Below are positions 19,593 through 27,867 of a stretch of DNA of 64,000 bases, one piece after another. This DNA is from Dysgonomonadaceae bacterium zrk40 (GTDB lineage Bacteria > Bacteroidota > Bacteroidia > Bacteroidales > Dysgonomonadaceae). The position numbers were made by a program, and so were the translations under genes. The stretch spans positions 1,240,001-1,304,000 of the forward strand of contig CP070276.1 of NCBI GenBank assembly GCA_016916535.1. The letters run 5' to 3'. The notes beneath the pieces are model-generated. The model was not told the DNA's origin and ran no database searches. It was given only the letters and a program-made list of their open reading frames with translations. Positions within the stretch are counted from its first letter, which is position 1; every line of letters starts with the position of its first letter.

Positions 19593-21433
19593 AAACAGCC
19601 CTAGTGAAACATATTGTAAAACATATCCCCTCTTTCTACCTGTTAACTCTTTTTGCAGGAGCGCTTTTCTTTATTCCTGCTATTTTCGTAAACAGGTTTA
19701 CAACCGCCCCGGCATTGTGGATGCAGGTCGGAATAGGTATAGGTATAGCAGTATATGTTTTCTCGGCAAAAAGACGGATCCCTCTTCCCCCTAAAGGATA
19801 TATCCTTTTAATGACAGCATGGGCAATTTATCATTTATGGCAAAATCAGGGCAATATTGAAAACACAATAACTATTATTACGCTTATCTCTGGTTTCTTT
19901 CTGTTCTATGCAATCTGTTCGCATTTGAAGGATAAAGGGGTGATATTTGTCCTTTTCACATTTTTAGCACTGGTACTTTCCTTATGGGGATTGGCCCAAT
20001 TTTCTGGACTGATGCCATCATACCATGGTTCGTTCGCAGTGACCGGACCATTCGATAATCCCGCCGGCATATCGGCTTCGCTCGCACTTCTGTTACCTTT
20101 TGCATTATACGGGTGCCTGCAAAGAAAACAGCGCGTAATCGCAATTATTGTCGTATGCCTGATTGTTACCGTCATCATATTATCACGGGCACGGGCAGCT
20201 GTCTTGGCAGCTGTTATCATTCTCATCTTCTTTTTTATCCGGTTATTGAGGGAGCGAAATATAAAACTGCTTTCTCTGCATTATACTGCTATAACCGTAA
20301 GTTGTCTTTTATTGCTTGTCGGACTGTTTGTTGCTAAAAAAGATTCAGCCAGCGGAAGATTGTTCATCTGGCAATGTTCGACAAAACTTATATCCCGCAA
20401 GCCGATATCCGGATATGGAGGGAATGGTTTCACAGCTAATTACATGAACGAACAAGCAACATATTTTACAAGATATCCCGACAGCAAGTACGTGAATCTT
20501 GCCGACAATGTACGCCATCCGTTCAACGAATTTTTAAAATGGACGATAAATTACGGTATGGCAGGATTATGCCTGATGTTATTATTGGTCGCTATCCCGT
20601 TATGGATTTCCCGAAAAACGGATTCTCCGGAGTTGTTTTATATCCGTTTAAGTCTTTTCTCTATAGGTATCTGTGCGTTTTTTTCCTATCCGCTCAACTA
20701 TCCGTTTATCCGGATCATGGTAATGTTTCTCCTTGCATCCACATTAGCTTCCAATCCTCAAAAAAGTATCACCTCAAGAATTGGTTATTTTACTAAAGGG
20801 ATAGTCCTGATGTTTTCATTAGGATTACTTAGCGCGACCACTTACCAGGCTATTTATGAACGCGAATGGTATAAGATAGCCCATAAATCGTTAAGGGGTG
20901 AAACAGCGCAGATGTTACCCCGGTATAAATCGCTTTATGCACATTTGTACCGCAAAGACCTTTTCCTTTATAATTATGCTGCGGAGTTGAATGTAGTGGG
21001 GCATTACAAAGAAAGCCAGCAAATCGCGTGTGAATGCGATAGTCTTTGGGCTGATTATGACCTGCAAATGCTGATGGCGGATAATTGCCTGCAATTAAAG
21101 CAATACAGCGACACAGAAAACTATCTGGAAAAAGCGGCGGCTATGTGTCCTGTTAAATTTATGCCGTTATACCGGTTAACCGAACTTTACCTGGAAACCG
21201 GGCGAAAAGAGGACGCACGAGTATTGGCCGAAAAGATACTGGACAAGCAAGTAAAGATCCCTTCTCTGGTCATAAGCAGTATTAAAAGTAAAATGCGAAA
21301 CTTATTGAATGAACTGGACAGTTTGAATGATTCACCACAATTAATTGAATCCGATATGAAACCGACAACTATTTCCTCATGGCAGGATTGCCTTTTGGAT
21401 CCCCGGATTCCAAGGGCACTCCTGCCTACCTGA
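19583..21433 (+). CDS. O-antigen ligase/Wzy-like polytopic protein with C-terminal TPRs
   Basis: The frame opens with TTG at 19583; an in-frame GTG at 19604 (MKHIVKHIPSFYLLTLFAG) is an alternative start, and no ATG is available. It is about 616 residues. Roughly ten hydrophobic helices (about 10-400) include the Wzy_C region with FDNPAGISASLALLLPF, ILSRARAAVL and GYGGNGFTANYM, features of O-antigen ligases and oligosaccharyl polymerases. TPR-like repeats follow (about 440-590). Such enzymes join glycans to lipid or protein acceptors at the periplasmic face. There are no glycan biosynthesis genes nearby, so an O-antigen role is doubtful. The last ~15 codons (SWQDC...LLPT) recur at 27.3 kb. It overlaps the 50-aa peptide gene by 10 nt. 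Confidence 0.75.
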   Translation: MDIKTALVKHIVKHIPSFYLLTLFAGALFFIPAIFVNRFTTAPALWMQVGIGIGIAVYVFSAKRRIPLPPKGYILLMTAWAIYHLWQNQGNIENTITIITLISGFFLFYAICSHLKDKGVIFVLFTFLALVLSLWGLAQFSGLMPSYHGSFAVTGPFDNPAGISASLALLLPFALYGCLQRKQRVIAIIVVCLIVTVIILSRARAAVLAAVIILIFFFIRLLRERNIKLLSLHYTAITVSCLLLLVGLFVAKKDSASGRLFIWQCSTKLISRKPISGYGGNGFTANYMNEQATYFTRYPDSKYVNLADNVRHPFNEFLKWTINYGMAGLCLMLLLVAIPLWISRKTDSPELFYIRLSLFSIGICAFFSYPLNYPFIRIMVMFLLASTLASNPQKSITSRIGYFTKGIVLMFSLGLLSATTYQAIYEREWYKIAHKSLRGETAQMLPRYKSLYAHLYRKDLFLYNYAAELNVVGHYKESQQIACECDSLWADYDLQMLMADNCLQLKQYSDTENYLEKAAAMCPVKFMPLYRLTELYLETGRKEDARVLAEKILDKQVKIPSLVISSIKSKMRNLLNELDSLNDSPQLIESDMKPTTISSWQDCLLDPRIPRALLPT

Positions 21434-21540
21434 AGCAAGGCGGTATAATATATGTTTCTATTCCAGCAAGCCGCCTGCCTTTGAGAAAAATTGATTTGAT
21501 AATTGATTTTGGAATAGGAGTAAAGAATAAAAAAAAGTTA
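21434..21540 (+). repeat. Shared leader downstream of Wzy-TPR, copy 1
   Basis: From the Wzy stop to about 21530 the sequence is closely matched at 27367-27463. It includes a GGCGG...CCGCC hairpin (21439-21474) and the AT-rich block TTGATTTGATAATTGATTTT. The cargo gene begins about 30 nt later. It may hold the cargo promoter or a partial terminator (inference). Confidence 0.55.
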
Positions 21541-21561
21541 TACAAATTAAAATGATTTAAC

Positions 21562-22287
21562 ATGAAACAGTTTTTGAAAAACGGGACTTTTAGTTTAGGA
21601 GTTATATTGCTAAGTATTATTACCTTCGGCCTTATGGTGCAAAGTTGTCAAATGGAAGATGATACGTTGTTATTAAATGAAAATTTAGAATATTCGGGAT
21701 ATTTGGATATCAATGTTTATAATAACACCAAAGCTTTTACTGAACATGAACTCAAGATAATAACTGAAGCGTTCATGCGAATTGATAAATATTTATCAGA
21801 AAAAAATGATATTGCTTTTATTTTGGGTAATAAGCGAGATGTGAGAATGAGTTTAAATATTTCTGAAAATCTATTCGAGTATTTGCTTCTTGGGATTAAT
21901 ATGGATAATCCAGTTCGAAACACTCAAATTAGGTTAAGGTCTGGGGCTGAGGTAGAGAGCCAGAGTGGTCCCGGCTATTATATGAGGTCTGTTAAATTAT
22001 CTCATTCTGAAACAATAGCATTAATGAATGGGATGCAATCAGCTGCTTCAGATGCAAGTTTCTGGGGTGGAACTGGTGCTGGTATCGCAGGTGGTCTTTC
22101 AGGAATAGTTGGTGGCACTGCGGCAAGTGTACTCATTGGGGGTAGATTTTATCTTGAAGGATTGCATTGGGCTAATATGGAAAATAACTATTTGCAAGGA
22201 AGCCAAAACGGTGCTGAATATATTGAAACGACGATATACTCCCCAACCGGAATGTCATACACATCGCATCAATTCATATACCATTGA
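21562..22287 (+). CDS. Lipoprotein with glycine-rich hydrophobic segment
   Basis: A 241-residue protein that I do not recognise. A signal sequence ends in MVQSC (Cys 29), so it is probably lipidated. The middle (about 45-160) is mixed alpha/beta without an obvious domain. Residues 168-195 form a Gly/Ala-rich hydrophobic run (SFWGGTGAGIAGGLSGIVGG) with GxxxG spacing, like the membrane-active segment of some class II bacteriocins and glycine-zipper proteins. The C-terminal 45 residues are polar. A 3-TM protein follows after 1 nt. A membrane-active effector with its immunity partner is one reading, and a structural glycine-zipper lipoprotein another. Base composition is AT-rich compared with the core genes. 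Confidence 0.6.
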   Translation: MKQFLKNGTFSLGVILLSIITFGLMVQSCQMEDDTLLLNENLEYSGYLDINVYNNTKAFTEHELKIITEAFMRIDKYLSEKNDIAFILGNKRDVRMSLNISENLFEYLLLGINMDNPVRNTQIRLRSGAEVESQSGPGYYMRSVKLSHSETIALMNGMQSAASDASFWGGTGAGIAGGLSGIVGGTAASVLIGGRFYLEGLHWANMENNYLQGSQNGAEYIETTIYSPTGMSYTSHQFIYH

Positions 22288-22288
22288 T

Positions 22289-22534
22289 ATGGAAAAGTTG
22301 AAGAGGACAAGAGTTGTCTTGTGGGTACTAGCAATTGTATTATCTACGATATATGTATATGTGTATGTTGGTAATCCACTTAAAAAAGAGTTTGATATTG
22401 GCATTTTTGGGCTCATATTCCCGCTATTATTAATTTCAGCACAATTATTGTTAAGAAAAAACGAATTAAACAAAGAAATGTCGCTAATAATCTCTTCGGG
22501 ACTATTAATCGTTTTCTATCTTGTTTTCTTATAA
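22289..22534 (+). CDS. Small three-helix membrane protein, unknown
   Basis: 81 residues from the ATG at 22289, one base after the preceding stop, so the pair is coupled. A Lys/Arg start (MEKLKRTR) is followed by three hydrophobic helices (about 9-27, 37-54, 65-81). Size and layout resemble bacteriocin-immunity-like proteins, but no family is recognisable. An IS982 copy lies directly at the stop codon. Without that element the next sequence is already an IS1595 remnant, so an older insertion may have shortened the 3' end. Confidence 0.55.
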   Translation: MEKLKRTRVVLWVLAIVLSTIYVYVYVGNPLKKEFDIGIFGLIFPLLLISAQLLLRKNELNKEMSLIISSGLLIVFYLVFL

Positions 22535-23555
22535 ACGTGAGTTCGGGATAAAAACAGTATAAAAAAGTTGTGATACAGGGAGATTATTTGTATATTTATA
22601 ACTGTTAATCAAATATATAACAAAAATAAGCCCTATGATCACAACAGACAAAGTTATAGAAATATTTTGTGTTGCCGATGATTTTTGTGAAGAATATGTG
22701 AATGAAATTCAGAATCATTAACTTCAAGCTGGTAGTACTAAAAGGAGAAAAAGGAAAAAGGAAATATCTCATAACGTGATCATTGCTGTGATGATCTGTT
22801 TCCACTGCGGAACCTTTCATAATTTAAAGAATTATTACCTGTTATATATTTGTCAGCACATGAAGAGTTATTTTCCAACTGCTGTTTCCTACAACCGTTT
22901 TGTTGAGTTGCACCCCCGGGTGATTGTACATTTCACCAAACTGTTTGGATTTGGTGAATGCACAGGCATTACATATGTGGATAGCACTCCGATTAAAATA
23001 TGTCATAACAAGCTTATACACTCCAATAAAGTATTCAGGGACCTGGTCCAAAGAGGGAAAAGTACGATGGGCTGGTTTTTTGGCTTCAAGCTTCATATAG
23101 TCTGTAACGAAAAGGGTGAATTGCTGAATTTTTCTCTCACAAAAGGTAATGTAGACGATAGGATCCCTGATGTAATCAATGTCCTTACCAAAGATCTTTT
23201 CGGCAAACTTTGTGCTGACAAGGGTTACATCAGGACTAAACTCTTCGAGACGCTTTTTGACCAGGGAGTTCATTTAGTGACCGGTATACGCTAAAATATG
23301 AAAAATTCCCTGATGTCATTCCGCGACAAGATTCTCTTACGCAAAAGATCCGTAATTGAGTCCATCAATGATGAGCTGAAGAATATCTGTCAGGTAGAAC
23401 ATTCAAGGCATCGTTCCACACATAATTTCATCATGAACATAAATGCTGCATTGATGGCATATTGTTTCTTTCCCAAAATGCCTTAAATCAAACTTGAAGT
23501 AGAAAAGTCAAGTCAATTAACCATTTGGGGATAAAATTTTATCCCGGACTCACGT
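22535..23555 (+). mobile_element. IS982-family insertion sequence
   Basis: A 1.02-kb element bounded by inverted repeats: ACGTGAGTTCGGGATAAAA at 22535-22553 and its near-perfect complement ending at 23555. It is flanked on both sides by TAA (22532-22534 and 23556-23558), a 3-bp target duplication. The left TAA is the stop codon of the upstream small membrane protein. The transposase frame has two in-frame stops, so this copy is probably inactive by itself. Confidence 0.85.
22635..23486 (+). pseudogene. IS982 transposase with two in-frame stops
   Basis: A single continuous reading frame of 284 codons, the expected size, is interrupted by TAA at 22719-22721 (codon 29) and TAA at 23292-23294. 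The frame is otherwise preserved: no indels, with the same phase across all three segments. IS982 features include ITYVDSTPIKICHNKL (first catalytic Asp), TMGWFFGFKLHIV, LCADKGYI (second Asp) and [14 protein letters not shown] (the Glu). Two point nonsense changes without frameshifts suggest recent inactivation. Confidence 0.85.
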
Positions 23556-23558
23556 TAA

Positions 23559-24267
23559 GGAGTCATTTCCTACAGAAGAAATTCGCCGGCAATTAGGGCA
23601 TAAACGTTATCAACCTATTTGGGAGATGGTCTATAAGTTACGAGACGTAATGGGCAAGCGTGATGATGAATACTCACTTTCAGGACAGATAGAACTTGAT
23701 GATGCTTTTTTTACAACTGAGATTCCCGATGATCAAAAGAAGAAACCTTTGAAGCGCGGGTGTGGCAGTCAAAATAAAACAAAAGTACTGGTAATGTGAG
23801 AAAGTAGTTTTCAGGATAACCCGGGGAAGGGACAAAAACCCAAACGGGTAGGTTATCTGAAAATGAAAGTCATAAGCGATTTAAAAGCCGACACAATTAC
23901 ACCGATTGTCAAAGAGCGAATTGATGAGAGGTCGGATTTACTAACCGATGATTACACATCTTATGGAGACTTGAAGCATCACGTGGAATCCCACACATCA
24001 AAGGTGATAAAACCGGAAGAGCTTGAAACGGTCTTGCCTTGGGTGCATGTGGCAATTGGTAATGCAAAACGTTTATTGTTGGACGTACATCATAAATTAA
24101 AACCGGAATATTTACAATATTATCTAAATGAGTTCTGCTATCAATTCAACCGAAGATTCTTCGGTGAGAAGCAATTCGATAGGCTGGTTTTAGCAGCCGT
24201 AACGTATCAATGGATTTCAGAACGAAAACATATAATAGGACTCATTGCGGATAATCATTCAATCTAA
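23559..24267 (+). pseudogene. IS1595-family transposase remnant
   Basis: A 5'-truncated transposase lacking the zinc-ribbon start. The remaining frame reads FPTEEIRRQLGHKRYQP, then the catalytic stretch SGQIELDDAFF, a TGA stop at 23797-23799, LTDDYTSYGDLKHH, and VAIGNAKRLLLDVHHKLKP with the Asn expected in the DDN triad. The C-terminus (YQFNRRFFGEKQFDRLVLAA) is intact. The IS982 copy inserted next to its truncated 5' end, so this remnant is the older of the two. Confidence 0.85.
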
Positions 24268-24324
24268 TTTCAAAGTCATGATAGCGACATTGCTGACGAC
24301 AAATAACATCATAATATTTGTAAA

Positions 24325-26343
24325 ATGAGTGCGAAAAATAGACAGCATCAATTTTTATTCACGAATATCATATCATATAAAAAGTGTTTTGATAAACTTT
24401 TGTTGTTGATATTCATTATATGCATTTTAACTTCCTGTGTGAAGGATACTTATAGCAGCAGACTAGCTGCTGCCTTAGAGCTGGCAGGGCCAAACAGATC
24501 GGAGCTTGAAAAGGTTCTGGAATATTATTCTCAAGAAAAAAGCGACTCGCTAAAACTCAAAGCCGCAAAGTTCCTTATCTGCAACATGGATGTTCATTTT
24601 TCATACAAAAGTAGGACTTGGGATATCTTTCAGATGGAATTGGACTCTCTTTTCAGGACGGAAAACCAGCCCAAGAACCTCGAACAGGGTTTGGAGGTTT
24701 TATATGATAAATATGCTAACAGATTAACTGCTGACTTGGAGTTCGTTTCTGATCTGCGAACCATGCGTGCTGATTTTCTCATCCGGAGTATCGATGCGGC
24801 TTTTTCCAGATGGCAAAATCCTTACTCACGTCATTTGACCTTTGAGGATTTCTGTGAGTATATCCTTCCATATCGTGCCGGAAAAGAATCATTGAATGAT
24901 TGGAGGCAGGAATTTGGGACTAATTTCATTCCTTCGCTCTATGAACGGTTGACAAAAGAAAAGGATTCAATCAGTGCCATTGACTTGAGTAACGCGATCA
25001 AATCATATCCCTATAGCAATCTCTCCACCACTGTAAGCAAACTACCCGATTATAACGCCCATACCCTCTCCATAATGAGAATAGGTAACTGTAGACAATA
25101 TACCCTACAAGGATTGTTGGCTGCCAGATATTTAGGTGTTCCGGTTGCAATCGACTTCACACCACAGTGGGCAACCCGCAGCATGGGTCACGAATGGAAT
25201 GCTTTCATCACCCGTGAGGGAAAACCTCTAAGTTTTGGCATAGGCGATTACTGTGAGCTTGGCGAACATATAGAGTTTATTCCGGATAGAATCCCACCCA
25301 AGATATACCGTCAGACCTTTGCCAAACAAAAGAAAAGTCTTGCAATGATTAGAGGCCGTGAAGCAATTCCTCAAACTCTGGCATCTCCATGCATGAAAGA
25401 TGTGACAATGGATTATTATTCATGCGTTGATGTGCCCATTAAGTTTGACTTCAAGGCTCCGGGAAGAAATAAGTTTTCCTATCTGGCCGTTTTTGACAAT
25501 AGTAACTGGATTCCCGTATCCTGGGCACCCAGTAAAAAGGGAATGTCACTGTTTGAGAATCTCAACAGGAATATTGTATGCCTGCCGGGTTACTATGATC
25601 ACGAAGAATTTATACCCGCGGCCCCACCGGTCATGATTGACAGTATCGGAAACATCAAGCACTTAAAAGTTGACTTACAGAATAAACAGGATATGGTGCT
25701 GAGCAGGAAATATCAAACCGGTTTGGTTGAGGGGCATTGCAAGGAAATGGTTGGAGGCAGGTTTCAGGGAGCAAACAGGAGTGATTTTTCTGATGCGGTG
25801 GACCTGTATGTGATTGAAGATGTACCGGAATCGAGCTATCAAATTGTAGAGATACATTGCGAGGATTCTTTTAACTATTTCAGGTACCTTGCTCCGGAGA
25901 ATTCCATTGGCACCATTTCAGAGTTGGAAGTGTTTGAGGCGGGTGCCAGCGAAAAGCTATCGGGGAATATGATTGGGACGGAACAAGATTTAGTTGATAT
26001 CTCTAAAGAGATGGCCTTTGATGGCAATCCGCTTACCTCTTTCAGGAAGTACGGATTTCCTGAGGTGTGGGTGGGATTGGAGTTTGACAGCCCTAAAAAA
26101 ATAGAGAAAATTGTATTTCTGCCGGGAAATGATGACAATTGCATTCGAGATGGCGAACTGTATGAGTTGTTCTATTGGAATAATAAATGGGTATCGTTGG
26201 GTAAACAATTGGGATCGAGTGAAACATATAAATTGAAATATGAAAACGTTCCTACGAATACGCTTTATCTTTTACGAAATCTGACGAAAGGTAAGGAGGA
26301 ACGTGTTTTTACATACGAGAAAGGAAAACAAGTATGGTGGTAA
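24325..26343 (+). CDS. Transglutaminase-like lipoprotein with C-terminal discoidin-like domain
   Basis: 672 residues. A hydrophobic N-terminus ends in LTSC (Cys 38), so it is probably a lipoprotein. A helical region (about 50-230) precedes a transglutaminase-like core with a candidate triad Cys 256 (IGNCRQYT), His 289 (GHEWNAF) and Asp 308 (GIGDYC). The C-terminal part (about 480-672) has a beta-sandwich pattern like F5/8 type C domains (AFDGNPLTSFRKYG, VWVGLEFDSPKKIEKIVFLP). Such Bacteroidetes proteins are thought to act on surface peptides or glycans; the substrate here is unknown. It lies between insertion-sequence remnants, on the same strand as the two regulator/Wzy copies, and may be accessory cargo of that island (inference). 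Its own promoter is not clear. Confidence 0.8.
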   Translation: MSAKNRQHQFLFTNIISYKKCFDKLLLLIFIICILTSCVKDTYSSRLAAALELAGPNRSELEKVLEYYSQEKSDSLKLKAAKFLICNMDVHFSYKSRTWDIFQMELDSLFRTENQPKNLEQGLEVLYDKYANRLTADLEFVSDLRTMRADFLIRSIDAAFSRWQNPYSRHLTFEDFCEYILPYRAGKESLNDWRQEFGTNFIPSLYERLTKEKDSISAIDLSNAIKSYPYSNLSTTVSKLPDYNAHTLSIMRIGNCRQYTLQGLLAARYLGVPVAIDFTPQWATRSMGHEWNAFITREGKPLSFGIGDYCELGEHIEFIPDRIPPKIYRQTFAKQKKSLAMIRGREAIPQTLASPCMKDVTMDYYSCVDVPIKFDFKAPGRNKFSYLAVFDNSNWIPVSWAPSKKGMSLFENLNRNIVCLPGYYDHEEFIPAAPPVMIDSIGNIKHLKVDLQNKQDMVLSRKYQTGLVEGHCKEMVGGRFQGANRSDFSDAVDLYVIEDVPESSYQIVEIHCEDSFNYFRYLAPENSIGTISELEVFEAGASEKLSGNMIGTEQDLVDISKEMAFDGNPLTSFRKYGFPEVWVGLEFDSPKKIEKIVFLPGNDDNCIRDGELYELFYWNNKWVSLGKQLGSSETYKLKYENVPTNTLYLLRNLTKGKEERVFTYEKGKQVWW

Positions 26344-26377
26344 AATAATCTCACAGAACTCGGTACCCTTACAAAAA

Positions 26378-26470
26378 ATGAATCAACAAGACAAAACAAA
26401 TAGATCCATAATCAGGGATACTGTAATGCTGTTGCTTGCGGCAGTAGTGCTTATATCTTACTATCACTGA
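26378..26470 (+). CDS. Possible 30-aa hydrophobic peptide
   Basis: Starts 34 nt after the transglutaminase stop. It has a polar start (MNQQDKTNRSIIRD) and one short hydrophobic helix (TVMLLLAAVVLISYYH). Its length, position and single-span character make it a candidate small membrane peptide, but a chance frame is just as possible. Confidence 0.25.
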   Translation: MNQQDKTNRSIIRDTVMLLLAAVVLISYYH

Positions 26471-26515
26471 ATTGAAAGTCCGAATTTGTTTACGCTTATG
26501 ATGAATATGTTCGGT

Positions 26516-26726
26516 TTTTACACGGTCTACCTATTCTCAATTCACAGAGACCGAATACAAAGTTTGCCTGTTGTCTTATGCCGGATTATCAAGCAAGGAA
26601 ATAGCCCTTCTCATTGACTAAAGTGTACATACAGTAAACATGGCACGTACCGGTATCCGCCAAAAGATGGGTCTAAAAGAAGCGGGAGCCGATTTCAACG
26701 CGTATATAAAGCAAAAATTTCGAGAC
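26516..26726 (+). pseudogene. Decayed C-terminus of a second TPR-HTH regulator (copy 2)
   Basis: Closely matches the 3' end of the copy-1 regulator from about 19030 to 19240, with scattered substitutions. The translation keeps FTETEYKVCLLSYAGL, SSKEIALLID, RQKMGLKEAGADFN and a basic end. An in-frame TAA replaces the Gln codon after LLID. There is no TPR or transmembrane part upstream. Homology stops at the IS256 inverted repeat at 26727. Confidence 0.85.
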
Positions 26727-27273
26727 TGTAAATTAAACTGTGTCAAAGAATAGAACATTTTTTTTACTTTTACACAACAGTTTACATTATGGAAGATTTT
26801 GATTACAAGTCCTTTCAAGCCAAGGCGCTGGAGCAGTTAAAAGCCAGCAAGCCTCTTTTAGGAAAAGACGGTGCATTTGCCCCGTTACTGTAGAACCTTC
26901 TAAATACTGCACTGGAGGGTGAGATGGATGTCCAGATGGATGGAGGAGAACCTGGGTAACCGGGTTTCAGCCGATACCATCAGTGCCATTACCGACAGGG
27001 TGCTGCCTGAACTTCAATCCTGGCGGGACAACTGGCATAAATTATCGGCCTATTTCCAGTATACTGACGCCAACCGGCGACTGATCTACACTACCAACAC
27101 GGTGGAGGGATATCATCGTCAGATTCGCAAGGTGACAAAGAACAAAGGGGTTCGATTAGGGGGTCGACACCTAACTGTTTTTGACCAACAAAAACTCAGG
27201 TCTTAGCATTACCCATTAGAAAAAAGGTGCCAAATTAACTATAAAATTAAAACCTGACAAAGTTCTATTTACA
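26727..27273 (+). mobile_element. Internally deleted IS256-family element
   Basis: The ends are imperfect inverted repeats: TGTAAATTAAACTGTGTCA (26727-26745) and TGACAAAGTTCTATTTACA (27255-27273). At about 550 bp it is well under half the usual IS256 length. The element now fills the place where the Wzy-TPR gene of copy 2 should be. I see no clean target duplication, which fits deletion of adjacent sequence. Confidence 0.75.
26789..27206 (+). pseudogene. IS256-family (Mutator) transposase remnant
   Basis: Starts MEDFDYKSFQAKALEQLKASK and KDGAFAPLL, followed at once by a TAG stop. It then jumps in another frame to the middle of the protein (RVSADTISAITDRVLPELQSW) and to the C-terminal part (WRDNWHKLSAYFQYTDANRR, then IYTTNTVEGYHRQIRKVTK). 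At least two internal deletions and a frameshift are present. The catalytic Asp region is absent, so it is not functional. Confidence 0.85.
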
Positions 27274-27288
27274 CAACCTAAATTCCTT

Positions 27289-27366
27289 ATGAATCCAACA
27301 ATTACCCCCTCATGGCAGGACTGCATTTGGGATCTTCGGACTCCGGGGGAACTCCTGCCTACCTAA
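27289..27366 (+). pseudogene. Residual 3' end of the Wzy-TPR gene (copy 2)
   Basis: Twenty-five codons from an ATG to TAA encode MNPTITPSWQDCIWDLRTPG plus ELLPT. They align with the last codons of the copy-1 Wzy protein (SSWQDCLLDPRIPRALLPT). The rest of the gene is gone. It could be translated as a short peptide, but the likeliest status is a gene remnant. Confidence 0.65.
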
Positions 27367-27480
27367 GGCAAGACGGCATAATATGTTTTCTATTCTGGCA
27401 TGGCCGCCTGCCTTTGTGAAAAAATTGATTTGATATTTGATTTTGGAATAGGTGTAAAGAATAATATAATTCAAAAGAAC
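27367..27480 (+). repeat. Shared leader downstream of Wzy-TPR, copy 2
   Basis: Matches 21434-21530, including the GACGG/GGCCGCC arms of the hairpin and the block ATTGATTTGATATTTGATTT. The match fades just before the cargo start at 27505. Both copies therefore join the same leader to unrelated cargo genes. Confidence 0.7.
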
Positions 27481-27504
27481 TTAAACAAAAACAACTAACA
27501 TAAT

Positions 27505-27786
27505 ATGAATTTAAAAGAACAACTCAGAATAAGCTGGACGTTTGTTGTCGCTGCTGGAATATTTATTTTATTTACCGTGCTTTCGACGACCGGGATATAC
27601 GATGTAAGTAATATTATTTTCGGGGTGGCTAAAATACTCTTGGCTGTAACAATTACGTATACGTGCGTCAAAGTATCAAAAAGTTTACATAAGAAAGGCA
27701 AATACTCCGCCTCCACATGGTTCACATACGGAGCAGGGCTCCTTTCCGGATTATGGCTTTATGATGCCATTCAATATTTATTTTAA
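27505..27786 (+). CDS. Small three-helix membrane protein, unknown (copy-2 cargo)
   Basis: 93 residues with three hydrophobic stretches (about 10-31, 35-56, 72-93) and Lys-rich loops; no recognisable family. It occupies the same place behind the shared leader as the lipoprotein/3-TM pair of copy 1, but shows no sequence likeness to either. It may be an orphan immunity-like or other accessory membrane protein (inference). No gene follows on this strand before ppk. Confidence 0.55.
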   Translation: MNLKEQLRISWTFVVAAGIFILFTVLSTTGIYDVSNIIFGVAKILLAVTITYTCVKVSKSLHKKGKYSASTWFTYGAGLLSGLWLYDAIQYLF

Positions 27787-27867
27787 AACATCCCTTGAGA
27801 TTTATCGAATGAGTTTACTTGTCTGATAAATCGAAGGTGATAGATAGTGTTCAACTGGGTCGTATAT

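Noticed and set aside
19583-21433. Capsule or O-antigen biosynthesis cluster around the Wzy-like gene
   Set aside because: There are no glycosyltransferases, sugar-nucleotide enzymes, flippase or chain-length genes nearby.
22635-23486. Stop-codon recoding as an explanation for the two TAA codons in the IS982 transposase
   Set aside because: TAA ends many ordinary genes in this window, and no selenocysteine-like or frameshift signals are present. Simple inactivation is enough.
17527-27786. Prophage or integrative element
   Set aside because: No integrase, capsid, portal, relaxase or attachment repeats. The Xer-type recombinase at 1.5 kb is remote and sits in a housekeeping context.
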